A DNA stretch of 62,360 nucleotides. Origin: Candidatus Dactylopiibacterium sp. Lineage in GTDB: Bacteria; Pseudomonadota; Gammaproteobacteria; Burkholderiales; Rhodocyclaceae. Within the stretch, counting starts at the first letter, position 1. Each line of letters opens with the position of its first letter. Below are positions 35,907 through 43,443 of this stretch, piece by piece. A program made the translations under genes and the position numbers. The stretch covers positions 1 through 62,360 of the forward strand of contig JAVHXQ010000015.1 in assembly GCA_031119555.1 (NCBI GenBank). The letters run 5' to 3'. The notes beneath the pieces are model-generated. The model ran no database searches. It was not told the DNA's origin and saw nothing but the letters and a program-made list of their open reading frames with translations.

Positions 35907-37259
35907 ATGCGGTTCAGTAAACAAAAGGTCGCGCAGATTCACGCCGTGCATTCGATCAGAGAATCCGAAAGGCGAGCGGTCCCCCACGGGGTGCCGGGGA
36001 CGCTGCATAGCTATCTCGCCGAAGGCGACTGGGTGGACGGCCGGCTCGAACTGAGCTGGGCCGGTTACCGCCTCTCCAGCGTCTTCCAGCCCATCGTGAG
36101 CTTCAGTCACTCGTGCGTGGTCGCGCACGAGGCCTTGCTGCGCGCGCAGGACCGCGACGGTCGCAAGATCGCGCCGACCACCCTGTTCAGCCCCCTGCTC
36201 GATGCGCGCGACCTCGTGCACCTCGACCGCGCGAGCCGGCTCATGCACATCCTGAACTCGCGTCGCGCGCCGGGGTGCTTCTTCCTCAACCTGCATCCGC
36301 GCCTGTTCGACAGCCTCGCCGAAGACGGCTCGGGGCACGTCGTGCAGGCGGTGCGCGAACTCGTCGACAGCACGGCCTCGCGCTACGTGATCGAGATCGT
36401 CGAGGAGAACATTTCCGACGAGGATGGTTTCGAGGATGGCGTCGCCGCGCTGCGTCGCGCGGGCTTCGGCATCGCGCTCGACGATTTCGGCACCGGCCAC
36501 TCCAATTTCGACCGCGTCTGGAAGATCCGTCCCGACGTGGTCAAGCTCGATGGCTCCTTCGCCCGCCGCGCGTATGAGGACCGCTCCGTGCGCCGCTTGC
36601 TGCCGCATATCGTGAGCCTGCTGCACGAGGCCGGCACGCTGGTGCTGCTCGAAGGCATCGAAACGCTGGAGCAGGCGCGCATCGCGCTGGATGCCAACGT
36701 CGATTTCGGGCAGGGCTGGTATTTCGCGTTTCCGGCCAGCGATCCGGGCTCCGAGGACGATGCCGTGACCACGCGGCTCGGCAACGTGTGGGCCAACGCC
36801 GGCGCCCAGGCGGGCGCGCCCGATCTCGCGCAGCGCCTGCGCACGAGCTGCGAGCGCAGCCTGTACGACGCGGCGAGCCGTCTCGTGCGGGGCGAGTCGT
36901 TCGTGTCGGCGGCCCAGTCGTGGCTCGCGCATCCGCACGCGCACGCGGCCTTCCTGCTCGACGCGGACGGCGTGCAGATCGAGAATCTCGACGCCGACGA
37001 CGTGCCCGCCACCGCCGGCGGTTTTCATCTCGGGCGTGGTCTGGGCACGCGCTGGTCGCGCGCCGACTACTTCGTCGAGGCCATGCGCACGCCCGGCGAA
37101 GTGAAGATCACGCGGCCCTATCTCTCCGCCGCGTCGGGGCGCCTCTGCGTCACCCTCTCGCTGTGCGTGGTGGTGGGCGGGCGCCGCACCGTGCTCTGCG
37201 GCGACGTCGACTGGCGCAGCTTCGAAAGCGCCGTGCCGCGCCGCTTCCGCATCGTCTGA
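35907..37259 (+). CDS. EAL domain c-di-GMP phosphodiesterase with YkuI-type C-terminal domain
   Basis: A 450-residue protein with an EAL domain (about 55-290) and a C-terminal sensor-like domain. Catalytic residues appear intact: EAL at 75-77 in HEALLR, Asn128 in LNLHP, the glutamate in EIVEEN, DDFGTG (192-197), Lys213 in VVKLDG and Glu249 in LLEGIE. It should hydrolyse cyclic di-GMP. The C-terminal half resembles the PAS/Cache-like YkuI_C fold (KITRPYLSAASGRLCVTLSL). No GGDEF domain or membrane segment is present, so it is a cytosolic enzyme. The start at 35907 follows GTGCAGG. Confidence 0.85.
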   Translation: MRFSKQKVAQIHAVHSIRESERRAVPHGVPGTLHSYLAEGDWVDGRLELSWAGYRLSSVFQPIVSFSHSCVVAHEALLRAQDRDGRKIAPTTLFSPLLDARDLVHLDRASRLMHILNSRRAPGCFFLNLHPRLFDSLAEDGSGHVVQAVRELVDSTASRYVIEIVEENISDEDGFEDGVAALRRAGFGIALDDFGTGHSNFDRVWKIRPDVVKLDGSFARRAYEDRSVRRLLPHIVSLLHEAGTLVLLEGIETLEQARIALDANVDFGQGWYFAFPASDPGSEDDAVTTRLGNVWANAGAQAGAPDLAQRLRTSCERSLYDAASRLVRGESFVSAAQSWLAHPHAHAAFLLDADGVQIENLDADDVPATAGGFHLGRGLGTRWSRADYFVEAMRTPGEVKITRPYLSAASGRLCVTLSLCVVVGGRRTVLCGDVDWRSFESAVPRRFRIV

Positions 37260-37428
37260 GCCCCCGCCGCCGGCCTTCGGGGCGGCGGCTGGCCCGGGCA
37301 CCTTGCCCTTGCGGCGGCTTGACTTCCTTTTCCTCGCGGGCCCCAATCGCCCGGCGCCGTCCGTCAGCAGACGGCCAGCATTCCGCGCCGGCCCCAGCCG
37401 TCCCCGACCCCGCAGAGAGGAGTCCCGC

Positions 37429-38319
37429 ATGTCGAAATCCCACGCTTCCGAGCCGGCCGTCACGCCGGCAATCATTGCCCTCTACGACGAGTACACCCAC
37501 GCTCCGCTGCCGCGCCGCACCTTCATGGCGCGCCTCACCGCGATCACCGGCAGCACCGTCGCGGCCAGCGCCGTGCTGCCCCTGCTCGAGAACAACTATG
37601 CGCAGGCGGCGGTGATCGCGCCCGATGACGGCCGCATCGTGACGAGCCGTGTGATCTTTCCGAGCGAGGCCGGCAGCATCCGCGCCTATCTCGCTCACCC
37701 CAAGGCACCCAAGGGCAAGCTGCCGGCGGTCATCGTGATTCACGAGAACCGCGGCCTGAATCCGCACATCGAGGACGTCACGCGTCGCCTCGCGCTGGAA
37801 GGCTTCCTCGCGCTGGGCGTCGATTACCTGAGTCCGCAGGGCGGCACGCCCGCCGACGAGGACAAGGCGCGCGGACTCTTCGCCAATCTCGATCCCAAGG
37901 CCATCGGCGCGATATCGCAGGGCGCCCTGAGCTATCTCGAGAAGCATTCCGCAAGCAACGGCAAGGTCGGCGCGATCGGCTTCTGCTGGGGTGGCGCGGC
38001 CGTGGGGCAGCTCGCCGTGCTGTCGCCTGCTCTCGATGCGGGGGTCGTCTACTACGGCATGCAGCCGGCCACGGCCGACGTGGCGCGCATCCAGGCGCCG
38101 CTGCTGCTCAACTACGCGGGTCTGGACGAGCGCATCAATGCCGGCATTCCGGCGTTCGAAAGCGCGCTCAAGGCGGCCGGCAAGACCTACGAACTTCACG
38201 TTTATGACGGCGTCAATCACGCCTTCAACAACGACACGGGAGGCGCGCGCTACGACGAAGCCGCCGCCCGGCTCGCCTGGTCGCGTTCGGTGGCCTTCCT
38301 GAAGAAGCACCTCGCCTGA
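37429..38319 (+). CDS. Dienelactone hydrolase family protein, Tat-exported
   Basis: A 296-residue alpha/beta hydrolase. A twin-arginine signal is visible (PRRTFMARLTAITGS, then a hydrophobic stretch ending near NNYAQAA), preceded by a ~24-residue N-terminal extension. Dienelactone hydrolase features are HENRGLNPHIEDVTRRLA, the nucleophile elbow GFCWGG with cysteine instead of serine, the aspartate in AGLDERINAG and the histidine in GVNHAFNN. Such exported DLH proteins hydrolyse esters or lactones of unknown identity. The ATG follows GAGAGGAG. It is flanked by uraA on the other strand and shares the terminator zone. Confidence 0.85.
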   Translation: MSKSHASEPAVTPAIIALYDEYTHAPLPRRTFMARLTAITGSTVAASAVLPLLENNYAQAAVIAPDDGRIVTSRVIFPSEAGSIRAYLAHPKAPKGKLPAVIVIHENRGLNPHIEDVTRRLALEGFLALGVDYLSPQGGTPADEDKARGLFANLDPKAIGAISQGALSYLEKHSASNGKVGAIGFCWGGAAVGQLAVLSPALDAGVVYYGMQPATADVARIQAPLLLNYAGLDERINAGIPAFESALKAAGKTYELHVYDGVNHAFNNDTGGARYDEAAARLAWSRSVAFLKKHLA

Positions 38320-38361
38320 GGCCGGCGGCGGCATGCTCCGTCGCGCGCCAGTCCGCGGCAC

Positions 38362-38393
38362 AAAAAAAAACGGCGCACCTCGGTGCGCCGTTT
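38362..38393. terminator. Terminator between dienelactone hydrolase and uraA
   Basis: CGGCGCACC (38371-38379) pairs with GGTGCGCCG (38382-38390). On the minus strand the stem is followed by nine T residues, a strong terminator for uraA. On the plus strand only a TTT follows, so action there would be weaker. Confidence 0.88.
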
Positions 38394-38414
38394 CTCATTG
38401 CCGGACGGTGGAGA

Positions 38415-39644
38415 TCAGTCCTTGCGCACGCGCGGCAGCACGAGGTTCAGCACGATGGCCACGACGCCACACAGGCTCACGCCCTGGAGCGCGAAGCTGC
38501 CGATCTTCACGCTGAACGCGCCGATGCCCAGCACGAGCACCGTCGACACGATCACGAGGTTGCGCGGCTGCTCCAGATCGGTGCGGTCGGAGACCAGCGT
38601 CTTGAGACCGATCGCGGCGATCGACCCGAACAGCAGGATCATGATGCCGCCCATCACCGGCGTGGGGATGGAGGCGAGGATCGCGTTGAACTTGCCGACG
38701 AAGGCCATCGCCACCGCGAAGACCGCCGCCCAGGTCATGATGACCGGGTTGAAGTTGCGCGTCAGGGTCAGCGCGCCCGTCACTTCGGCATAGGTCGTGA
38801 TGGGGGGGCCGCCCACGAAGCCCGCGAAGGCCACGCCCAGCCCGTCACCGGCAAGCGTGCGGTGCAGCCCCGGCGACTTGGTGTAGTCCTTGCCGGTCAG
38901 GCCGCCCACGGCGATCACGTTGCCCACGTGCTCGATGGCGGGTGCCAGCGCCACGGGCAGCATGAAGAGAACCGCCGACAGGTTGAATTCCGGCGACACG
39001 AACTGCGGCACGGCAAACCACGGTGCGGCGGCGATCTTGCCGAAATCCACGTAGCCCAGCACGGCGGCCAGCACGTAGCCGGTGACCACGCCGACGAGGA
39101 TGGGGATCAGGCGCAGGAAGCGGTGCGCGAAGATCGAGATCACGATGGTGGTGATCAGCGACACGGCGGCGAGCAGCAGGGACGGGCCGTAGCCGATGGT
39201 CGTGCCCGCCTTGCCCATGGCCATATCGACGGCGGTGCCCGCGAGGGACAGGCCGATCACCATGATGATCGGGCCGATCACGATGGGGGGCATGAAGCGA
39301 TGCACGACGGCGACACCGTGGCGGGCGATCAGCGCGGCGAACACGAAGTACATCACGCTCACGCAGGCCAGCGCGCCCATCGTGGCGGGCAGGCCCCAGT
39401 GCTGGATCGCGTAGATGATGGGGGCGATGAAGGCGAAGGAAGAGCCGAGGAAGATCGGCACCTGACGGCGCGTGAGCGCCTGGAACAGCAAGGTGCCCAC
39501 GCCGGCGCCGAGCAGGGCCATGCTGGGGTTCAGGCCCGTGAGCAGCGGCACCAGCACCAGCGCGCCGAAGGCCACGAAGAGGATCTGGGCGCCAGCAATC
39601 GCCTGGCGCCAGAGCGGCCCGTTATGGGCGGTGTTGTCGTGCAT
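38415..39644 (-). CDS. uraA: Uracil permease (NCS2 family)
   Basis: A 409-residue nucleobase:cation symporter-2 protein with about 14 membrane segments. It begins MHDNTAHNGPLWRQAIAGAQ. The family regions LGSSFAFIAPI, ALAPAIEHVGNVIAVGGLTGKD (containing the substrate glutamate-histidine) and FVGGPPITTYAEVTGALTLTRN with SIPTPVMGG are characteristic of UraA/RutG. It imports uracil with protons. The ATG at 39644 is preceded by AAGGGAGAA. It is divergent from a ROK regulator; whether that regulator controls it is unknown. Confidence 0.9.
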   Translation of the reverse strand: MHDNTAHNGPLWRQAIAGAQILFVAFGALVLVPLLTGLNPSMALLGAGVGTLLFQALTRRQVPIFLGSSFAFIAPIIYAIQHWGLPATMGALACVSVMYFVFAALIARHGVAVVHRFMPPIVIGPIIMVIGLSLAGTAVDMAMGKAGTTIGYGPSLLLAAVSLITTIVISIFAHRFLRLIPILVGVVTGYVLAAVLGYVDFGKIAAAPWFAVPQFVSPEFNLSAVLFMLPVALAPAIEHVGNVIAVGGLTGKDYTKSPGLHRTLAGDGLGVAFAGFVGGPPITTYAEVTGALTLTRNFNPVIMTWAAVFAVAMAFVGKFNAILASIPTPVMGGIMILLFGSIAAIGLKTLVSDRTDLEQPRNLVIVSTVLVLGIGAFSVKIGSFALQGVSLCGVVAIVLNLVLPRVRKD

Positions 39645-39767
39645 GCGGTTTTCTCCCTTTTTTCTTGGCGGCCCGTCGGCCATGCAGTGTAGGCAAAACG
39701 GCGCGAAGCCTACTACGCCGGACGCATGCGCGGGGCGAGTCATGTCAAATTTATGCAAAGGACGTCG

Positions 39768-39782
39768 TGCAAAAAAGTTGCA
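39768..39782. promoter_or_regulatory. Candidate operator in the uraA-ROK intergenic region
   Basis: TGCAA (39768-39772) and TTGCA (39778-39782) form an inverted repeat around 5 A-rich bases. A related TGCAAA lies at 39754-39759 and a TTGT-GAA-ACAA palindrome at 39838-39848. The region is AT-rich compared with its flanks. These are plausible sites for the adjacent ROK repressor, but no family consensus is matched exactly. Confidence 0.35.
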
Positions 39783-39891
39783 GCGCGAGCGGCCCGAGGG
39801 CGCTTCGTGTCCGCCGCCCACCCTTTCGGGGAAGGGCTTGTGAAACAATTCTTTACATCCGGAGGCAGGCTCATCAGGAGACATAACAAGA

Positions 39892-41076
39892 ATGGCAATC
39901 AGTGGAGACCAGCGTTTACTCAAGAAGATCAACCGGATGGCGCTCATCCGCCTGCTTCGCGAACGCCCCGGGCTGTCGCGCGCGGATCTCGCCATCGGCT
40001 CGGGCCTGACCAAGTCCACGGTCAGCCTGCTCGTCCAGGAACTGATCGACGAGCACTGGCTGCGCGAGGATGAGGTGCTCGTCACGGGCAGCATCGGCCG
40101 GCGGCCCACCCCCCTGCGCCTCGACGGGCGGCTGCTGACGCTGATCGGCGCCGAAATCGAGCTGGGGCGTCTGAACGTGGTGGGGGTGGGGCTCGATGGG
40201 CTCATCGTCGAACGCCTCGGCGAGACCTTCGACATCGATGCGCCGCCCGCCGCGGTACTCGTCCAGCTCGTGGAACTCATCGCGCGCATGGCGCAGCGCC
40301 TCGGCGACGCGGGGCGTCGCGCGGCGGGCGTCGGCATCGCGGTGCCCGGTGCCCTGCAGGAGAGCGACGGCCAGCTGCTCGTGGCGCCCAACCTGGGGTG
40401 GCGCAAGCTGCCGATGCGACCCTTGCTGCACGAGGCTTTCGCCCGCTACGGGCTGGGCGGCATGCCGTTCTTCGTGCAGAACGATTGCGACGCGGCCGCG
40501 CTCGGCGAGATCGAGTTCTCATCGGGCGCGGTGCCCGACCCGCTGGTCTTCATCGGGCTGGGGGTCGGCGTCGGTGCGGGCGTGGTGGTGGACGGGCGCC
40601 TGCTGCGCGGTCAGCGCGGCTTCGCGGGCGAGGTCGGACACATCCAGCTGCAGCCCGACGGGCCGCCCTGTCGCTGCGGCCGCCACGGCTGCGCCGAAGC
40701 CTACATCGGCGTGCAGGCGGTGGCCGACGGCTGCGGCCTCACGGTGCGCGATCTCTTCGCGCAGGCGCGCGGCGGCGAGCCGGCCGCGGTGCGCGCGGTT
40801 CAGGCCGCCGGACAGCGTCTGGGCGTGCTCATGCACAACCTGTGGACCACGCTCGATCCTGCGCTGATCGTGCTGGGCGGCTCCGGTTGCGAGCTGGGCC
40901 CGGCCTTCCTCAACGCGGCCAGCCGCAGCTTCGAGGCGTTCGCGCAGTCGGCCGGCATCGAGTTGCCGGAGCTGCGACTCGCACGGCATGGCGCCGACGC
41001 GGTGCCCGTCGGCGCGGCGGCGCTGGTTCTGCACAAGCTGACCCAGCCGCTGCAGGCGCGCGCGCAGCCCGGGTGA
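39892..41076 (+). CDS. ROK family transcriptional regulator
   Basis: A 394-residue ROK regulator of the NagC/XylR type. The N-terminal ~70 residues form a winged helix (RADLAIGSGLTKSTVSLLVQELI). The ROK sugar-kinase-like domain follows, with VGIAVPGAL, FFVQNDCDAAALGE and the zinc-binding CRCGRHGC motif near residue 255 after GEVGHIQL. Such proteins repress sugar uptake genes and respond to sugars or sugar phosphates. No sugar genes are adjacent; the nearest carbohydrate genes are the pectin genes 13 kb away. The ATG follows AGGAGACATAACAAGA. Confidence 0.88.
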   Translation: MAISGDQRLLKKINRMALIRLLRERPGLSRADLAIGSGLTKSTVSLLVQELIDEHWLREDEVLVTGSIGRRPTPLRLDGRLLTLIGAEIELGRLNVVGVGLDGLIVERLGETFDIDAPPAAVLVQLVELIARMAQRLGDAGRRAAGVGIAVPGALQESDGQLLVAPNLGWRKLPMRPLLHEAFARYGLGGMPFFVQNDCDAAALGEIEFSSGAVPDPLVFIGLGVGVGAGVVVDGRLLRGQRGFAGEVGHIQLQPDGPPCRCGRHGCAEAYIGVQAVADGCGLTVRDLFAQARGGEPAAVRAVQAAGQRLGVLMHNLWTTLDPALIVLGGSGCELGPAFLNAASRSFEAFAQSAGIELPELRLARHGADAVPVGAAALVLHKLTQPLQARAQPG

Positions 41077-41107
41077 GAGTGGAAGGCTGCGACGGCCGCC
41101 GCAGGGC

Positions 41108-41422
41108 TCAGTGCAGCACCTCGGGCGCGCGCGTGCGCAGCAGCACGAGTTCGCTGCCCTGCAGGATCACGAGGCCGGCGTGGCGATCATCACCGCTGAC
41201 CGAGAACTCGAAGCTGAAACTGCGTTGCAGCACGACGCGACCTGCGGCATTGCGCACGCAGCGCAGGCCGCGCTGGGCCACGGTGTCGTCGAGAAACTGC
41301 AGGTCTTCCCGGCGGCAGGCGGTGCGCGCCGCGGCCACCGCGTGCTCGCGCGCGCGCAGGCTATCCGCCCAGTACCAGGCGATGGCCCCCAGCAGCAGGA
41401 GTGCGATCAGGCTGCCGGTCAT
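41108..41422 (-). CDS. DUF3301 domain protein
   Basis: A 104-residue protein with one N-terminal transmembrane helix (SLIALLLLGAIAWYWADS) and a short soluble domain with the family features ARTACRREDLQFLDDTVA and RSFSFEFSVSGDDRHAG. DUF3301 proteins are small inner-membrane proteins of unknown function in beta and gammaproteobacteria. It overlaps the preceding DMT transporter stop by ATGA, so the two are cotranscribed. Confidence 0.85.
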   Translation of the reverse strand: MTGSLIALLLLGAIAWYWADSLRAREHAVAAARTACRREDLQFLDDTVAQRGLRCVRNAAGRVVLQRSFSFEFSVSGDDRHAGLVILQGSELVLLRTRAPEVLH

Positions 41423-42369
41423 GCGGGGCCGCCTTCCGGCCCCGCGCGGCGGAAACTGCGCACCCCCAGCAGCACCCCCGCGACCAGTATCGCGATGCCC
41501 GCCGCGACCGGCGCGCTGGGCCACGCGCCTTGCCACAGGAAGCTGTAGGCGAGTGCCGCGAGGGTCTCGAAAACGATGAGCTGGCCGGTCAGCGCGGTGG
41601 GCAGCAGCAGGCTCGCGCGGTTCCAGAGCAGCGTGCCCAGCCATGACGCGAGCAGGCCGATGGTGAGCATGAGGCCCAGGAACAGGCCGGGTTGCGGGCC
41701 GAGCGGAAACGCGAAGCCCGCCCCGGCGCCCCAGACGCCATATGCGGCGTAGCCCGCGAGCGCGAGAGGCAGTGTGGCAAGGCCCTGGGCCGTGGCCCAG
41801 GTGGCCGCCGAATGCGCCGGATGCCGCTTGAGCCAGCGCGCGTTGCGGATCGGATACCAGGTCCAGCAGGCCAGCGCGATGAAGGCGAGCGTGAGCCCGA
41901 CGGCGTACTCGCCGCCGCTCTGGGCGCTGCCGCTGCTGTCGTGACCGTGGGCCAGCACGATGCCGCCGCCGATCAGCGCCACGGGGGGCAGCAGGCGTAG
42001 CCAGGGCAGGGGCGTGTCGAGCAGGTTGGCGACGATGGCGATCACGACGGGCAGGGTGCCGATGATGAGCGTGGGCACCGCGCCGCCGGCGATCTGGATC
42101 GCGGCGGCCAGGCAGACGTAGTAGCAGAGGTTGCCGATGAAGGCGAGTTCCAGCGCGGCCAGCCAGTCGCGCCGGTCCAGCGCGGCGAGGCGGCGGCGGT
42201 CGCGCCAGGCGAGCGGCAGGCAGATGAGGCCGAAGGCGAGATAGCGGCCAAAGGCCAGAATGGCGGGTGGGTAATCGGCAAGGATCTGCGGCGCGACGAA
42301 GACCAGCCCCCAGGTGAGGCCGGCGCCCAGGGCGCACAGAACGCCCTGCAGGTGAGGATGTGATGACAT
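41419..42369 (-). CDS. DMT superfamily (EamA) transporter
   Basis: A 316-residue membrane protein with ten hydrophobic segments in two EamA repeats (GLTWGLVFVAPQILADYPPA in the first, ALACWTWYPIRNARWLKRHP at the start of the second). Members export amino acids, nucleosides or other metabolites; the substrate here is unknown. TAGACT on the minus strand (42376-42381) lies so close to the ATG that a leaderless transcript is conceivable. The DUF3301 gene follows with a 4-base overlap. Confidence 0.85.
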   Translation of the reverse strand: MSSHPHLQGVLCALGAGLTWGLVFVAPQILADYPPAILAFGRYLAFGLICLPLAWRDRRRLAALDRRDWLAALELAFIGNLCYYVCLAAAIQIAGGAVPTLIIGTLPVVIAIVANLLDTPLPWLRLLPPVALIGGGIVLAHGHDSSGSAQSGGEYAVGLTLAFIALACWTWYPIRNARWLKRHPAHSAATWATAQGLATLPLALAGYAAYGVWGAGAGFAFPLGPQPGLFLGLMLTIGLLASWLGTLLWNRASLLLPTALTGQLIVFETLAALAYSFLWQGAWPSAPVAAGIAILVAGVLLGVRSFRRAGPEGGPA

Positions 42370-42486
42370 GCGCGCAGTCTACACGGCGCCGCCGGGGCGG
42401 GCGCGGGCAATGCTGTGTATGGACGCGGCGCAAAAAATGAGTAGAGTTCGCTCCAGACGAAAACCGCAGTTTCCTGTGATCGCGAC

Positions 42487-43443
42487 ATGAACGAACCTCA
42501 AACCGAGATGGCGCCGGAGGCGGCGTGCGAGGCCGGGTGCAGCACGCCCGGTGAGCCCGCCTGTGGTGCCAAGCAGATCATCGACGGCGTCGAGCGCGTC
42601 TATTACTACGGCTACTGGATCAAGACCTACGAGGCGCCCGCGAGCACGCTGGACGCCAAGAAGCGCCTGATCGAGGCCCTCACGCGCCGCCTTTTCAATC
42701 ACGTCGAGCACGGGATCAACATTCCCGGTCGGCGCCTGGGTGAAGCGCGCACGGCGTACGACACCGAAGCCGATCCGGACATGAAGCGCGTGAAGGGCGC
42801 GATGCTCGCGGGAGCGCTCTTCAACCGCGCCACCGACATTTTCACCAAGCTCGTCGACCTGCAGGCGATGGGCGTGGAAATCGCCACCGACAACGCCCTC
42901 ATGCGTGAATGCGGGCGCTGCCTGCAAGAGGCCCTGCAGCTGGGCCGCTCGGTGCTGCATCGCAGCGGCGAGGAAGGCATAGACGAGCTGTGGGGTGAGC
43001 CTTTCAAGGCGTTCACGATTCCCGTCGAGGCTTTCTACGAGAGTCGTTACAACAAGATCGCGCTCGCCATGCGCGACATCGACGCCATCGCGGGTTCGCT
43101 GATCGGCACGCTGGATTCGCGGCCGATGTTCCATGGCATCGCGCCCATCGTGCGGGCTTTCGCCGATGCCGGCCGCATCAAGAGCGAGGTGCTGCGCACC
43201 GATGCCGACATCTTCGACGTGTGGGCGCGCTTCACCGTGGCGGGGGAGCGCCTGGCAGACTTCGAGCCGGATCGCCCGCAACCGGCGAGCGAGCACGAAA
43301 TCCTCGAGTGCGAACACGGCGTCCGCCTGATCCGCATGGCCCGCAATCTCATCTCCGACATCACGCGCGCACGCGTGTCGATGCCCAAGAGCGCGGCGGA
43401 TTTCGAGAACCGCTGCCAGACCTTCGCGCGGCGCTACGCCTGA
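42487..43443 (+). CDS. Uncharacterised 318-residue protein
   Basis: I do not recognise this family. The protein is soluble and probably mainly helical, with an acidic N-terminus that holds three cysteines (CEAGC... then C about eight residues on). Notable regions are VERVYYYGYWIKTYEAPAS, RLFNHVEHGINIPGRRLGEA and CEHGVRLIRMARNLISDITR. No signal peptide, membrane helix or nucleotide-binding motif is seen. Codon composition is like its neighbours. It converges with a histidine kinase gene and their 3' ends overlap by 10 bases. A role in signalling is possible only by position. Confidence 0.65.
   Translation: MNEPQTEMAPEAACEAGCSTPGEPACGAKQIIDGVERVYYYGYWIKTYEAPASTLDAKKRLIEALTRRLFNHVEHGINIPGRRLGEARTAYDTEADPDMKRVKGAMLAGALFNRATDIFTKLVDLQAMGVEIATDNALMRECGRCLQEALQLGRSVLHRSGEEGIDELWGEPFKAFTIPVEAFYESRYNKIALAMRDIDAIAGSLIGTLDSRPMFHGIAPIVRAFADAGRIKSEVLRTDADIFDVWARFTVAGERLADFEPDRPQPASEHEILECEHGVRLIRMARNLISDITRARVSMPKSAADFENRCQTFARRYA

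Noticed and set aside
33723..37475. A 1250-residue minus-strand frame across the MCE, tatD and EAL genes
   Set aside because: It is antisense to four well-supported genes and has no recognisable motif.
42367..42381. Leaderless transcript for the DMT transporter
   Set aside because: The TAGACT hexamer is close to the ATG but no -35 element accompanies it, so the evidence is too thin for a feature.
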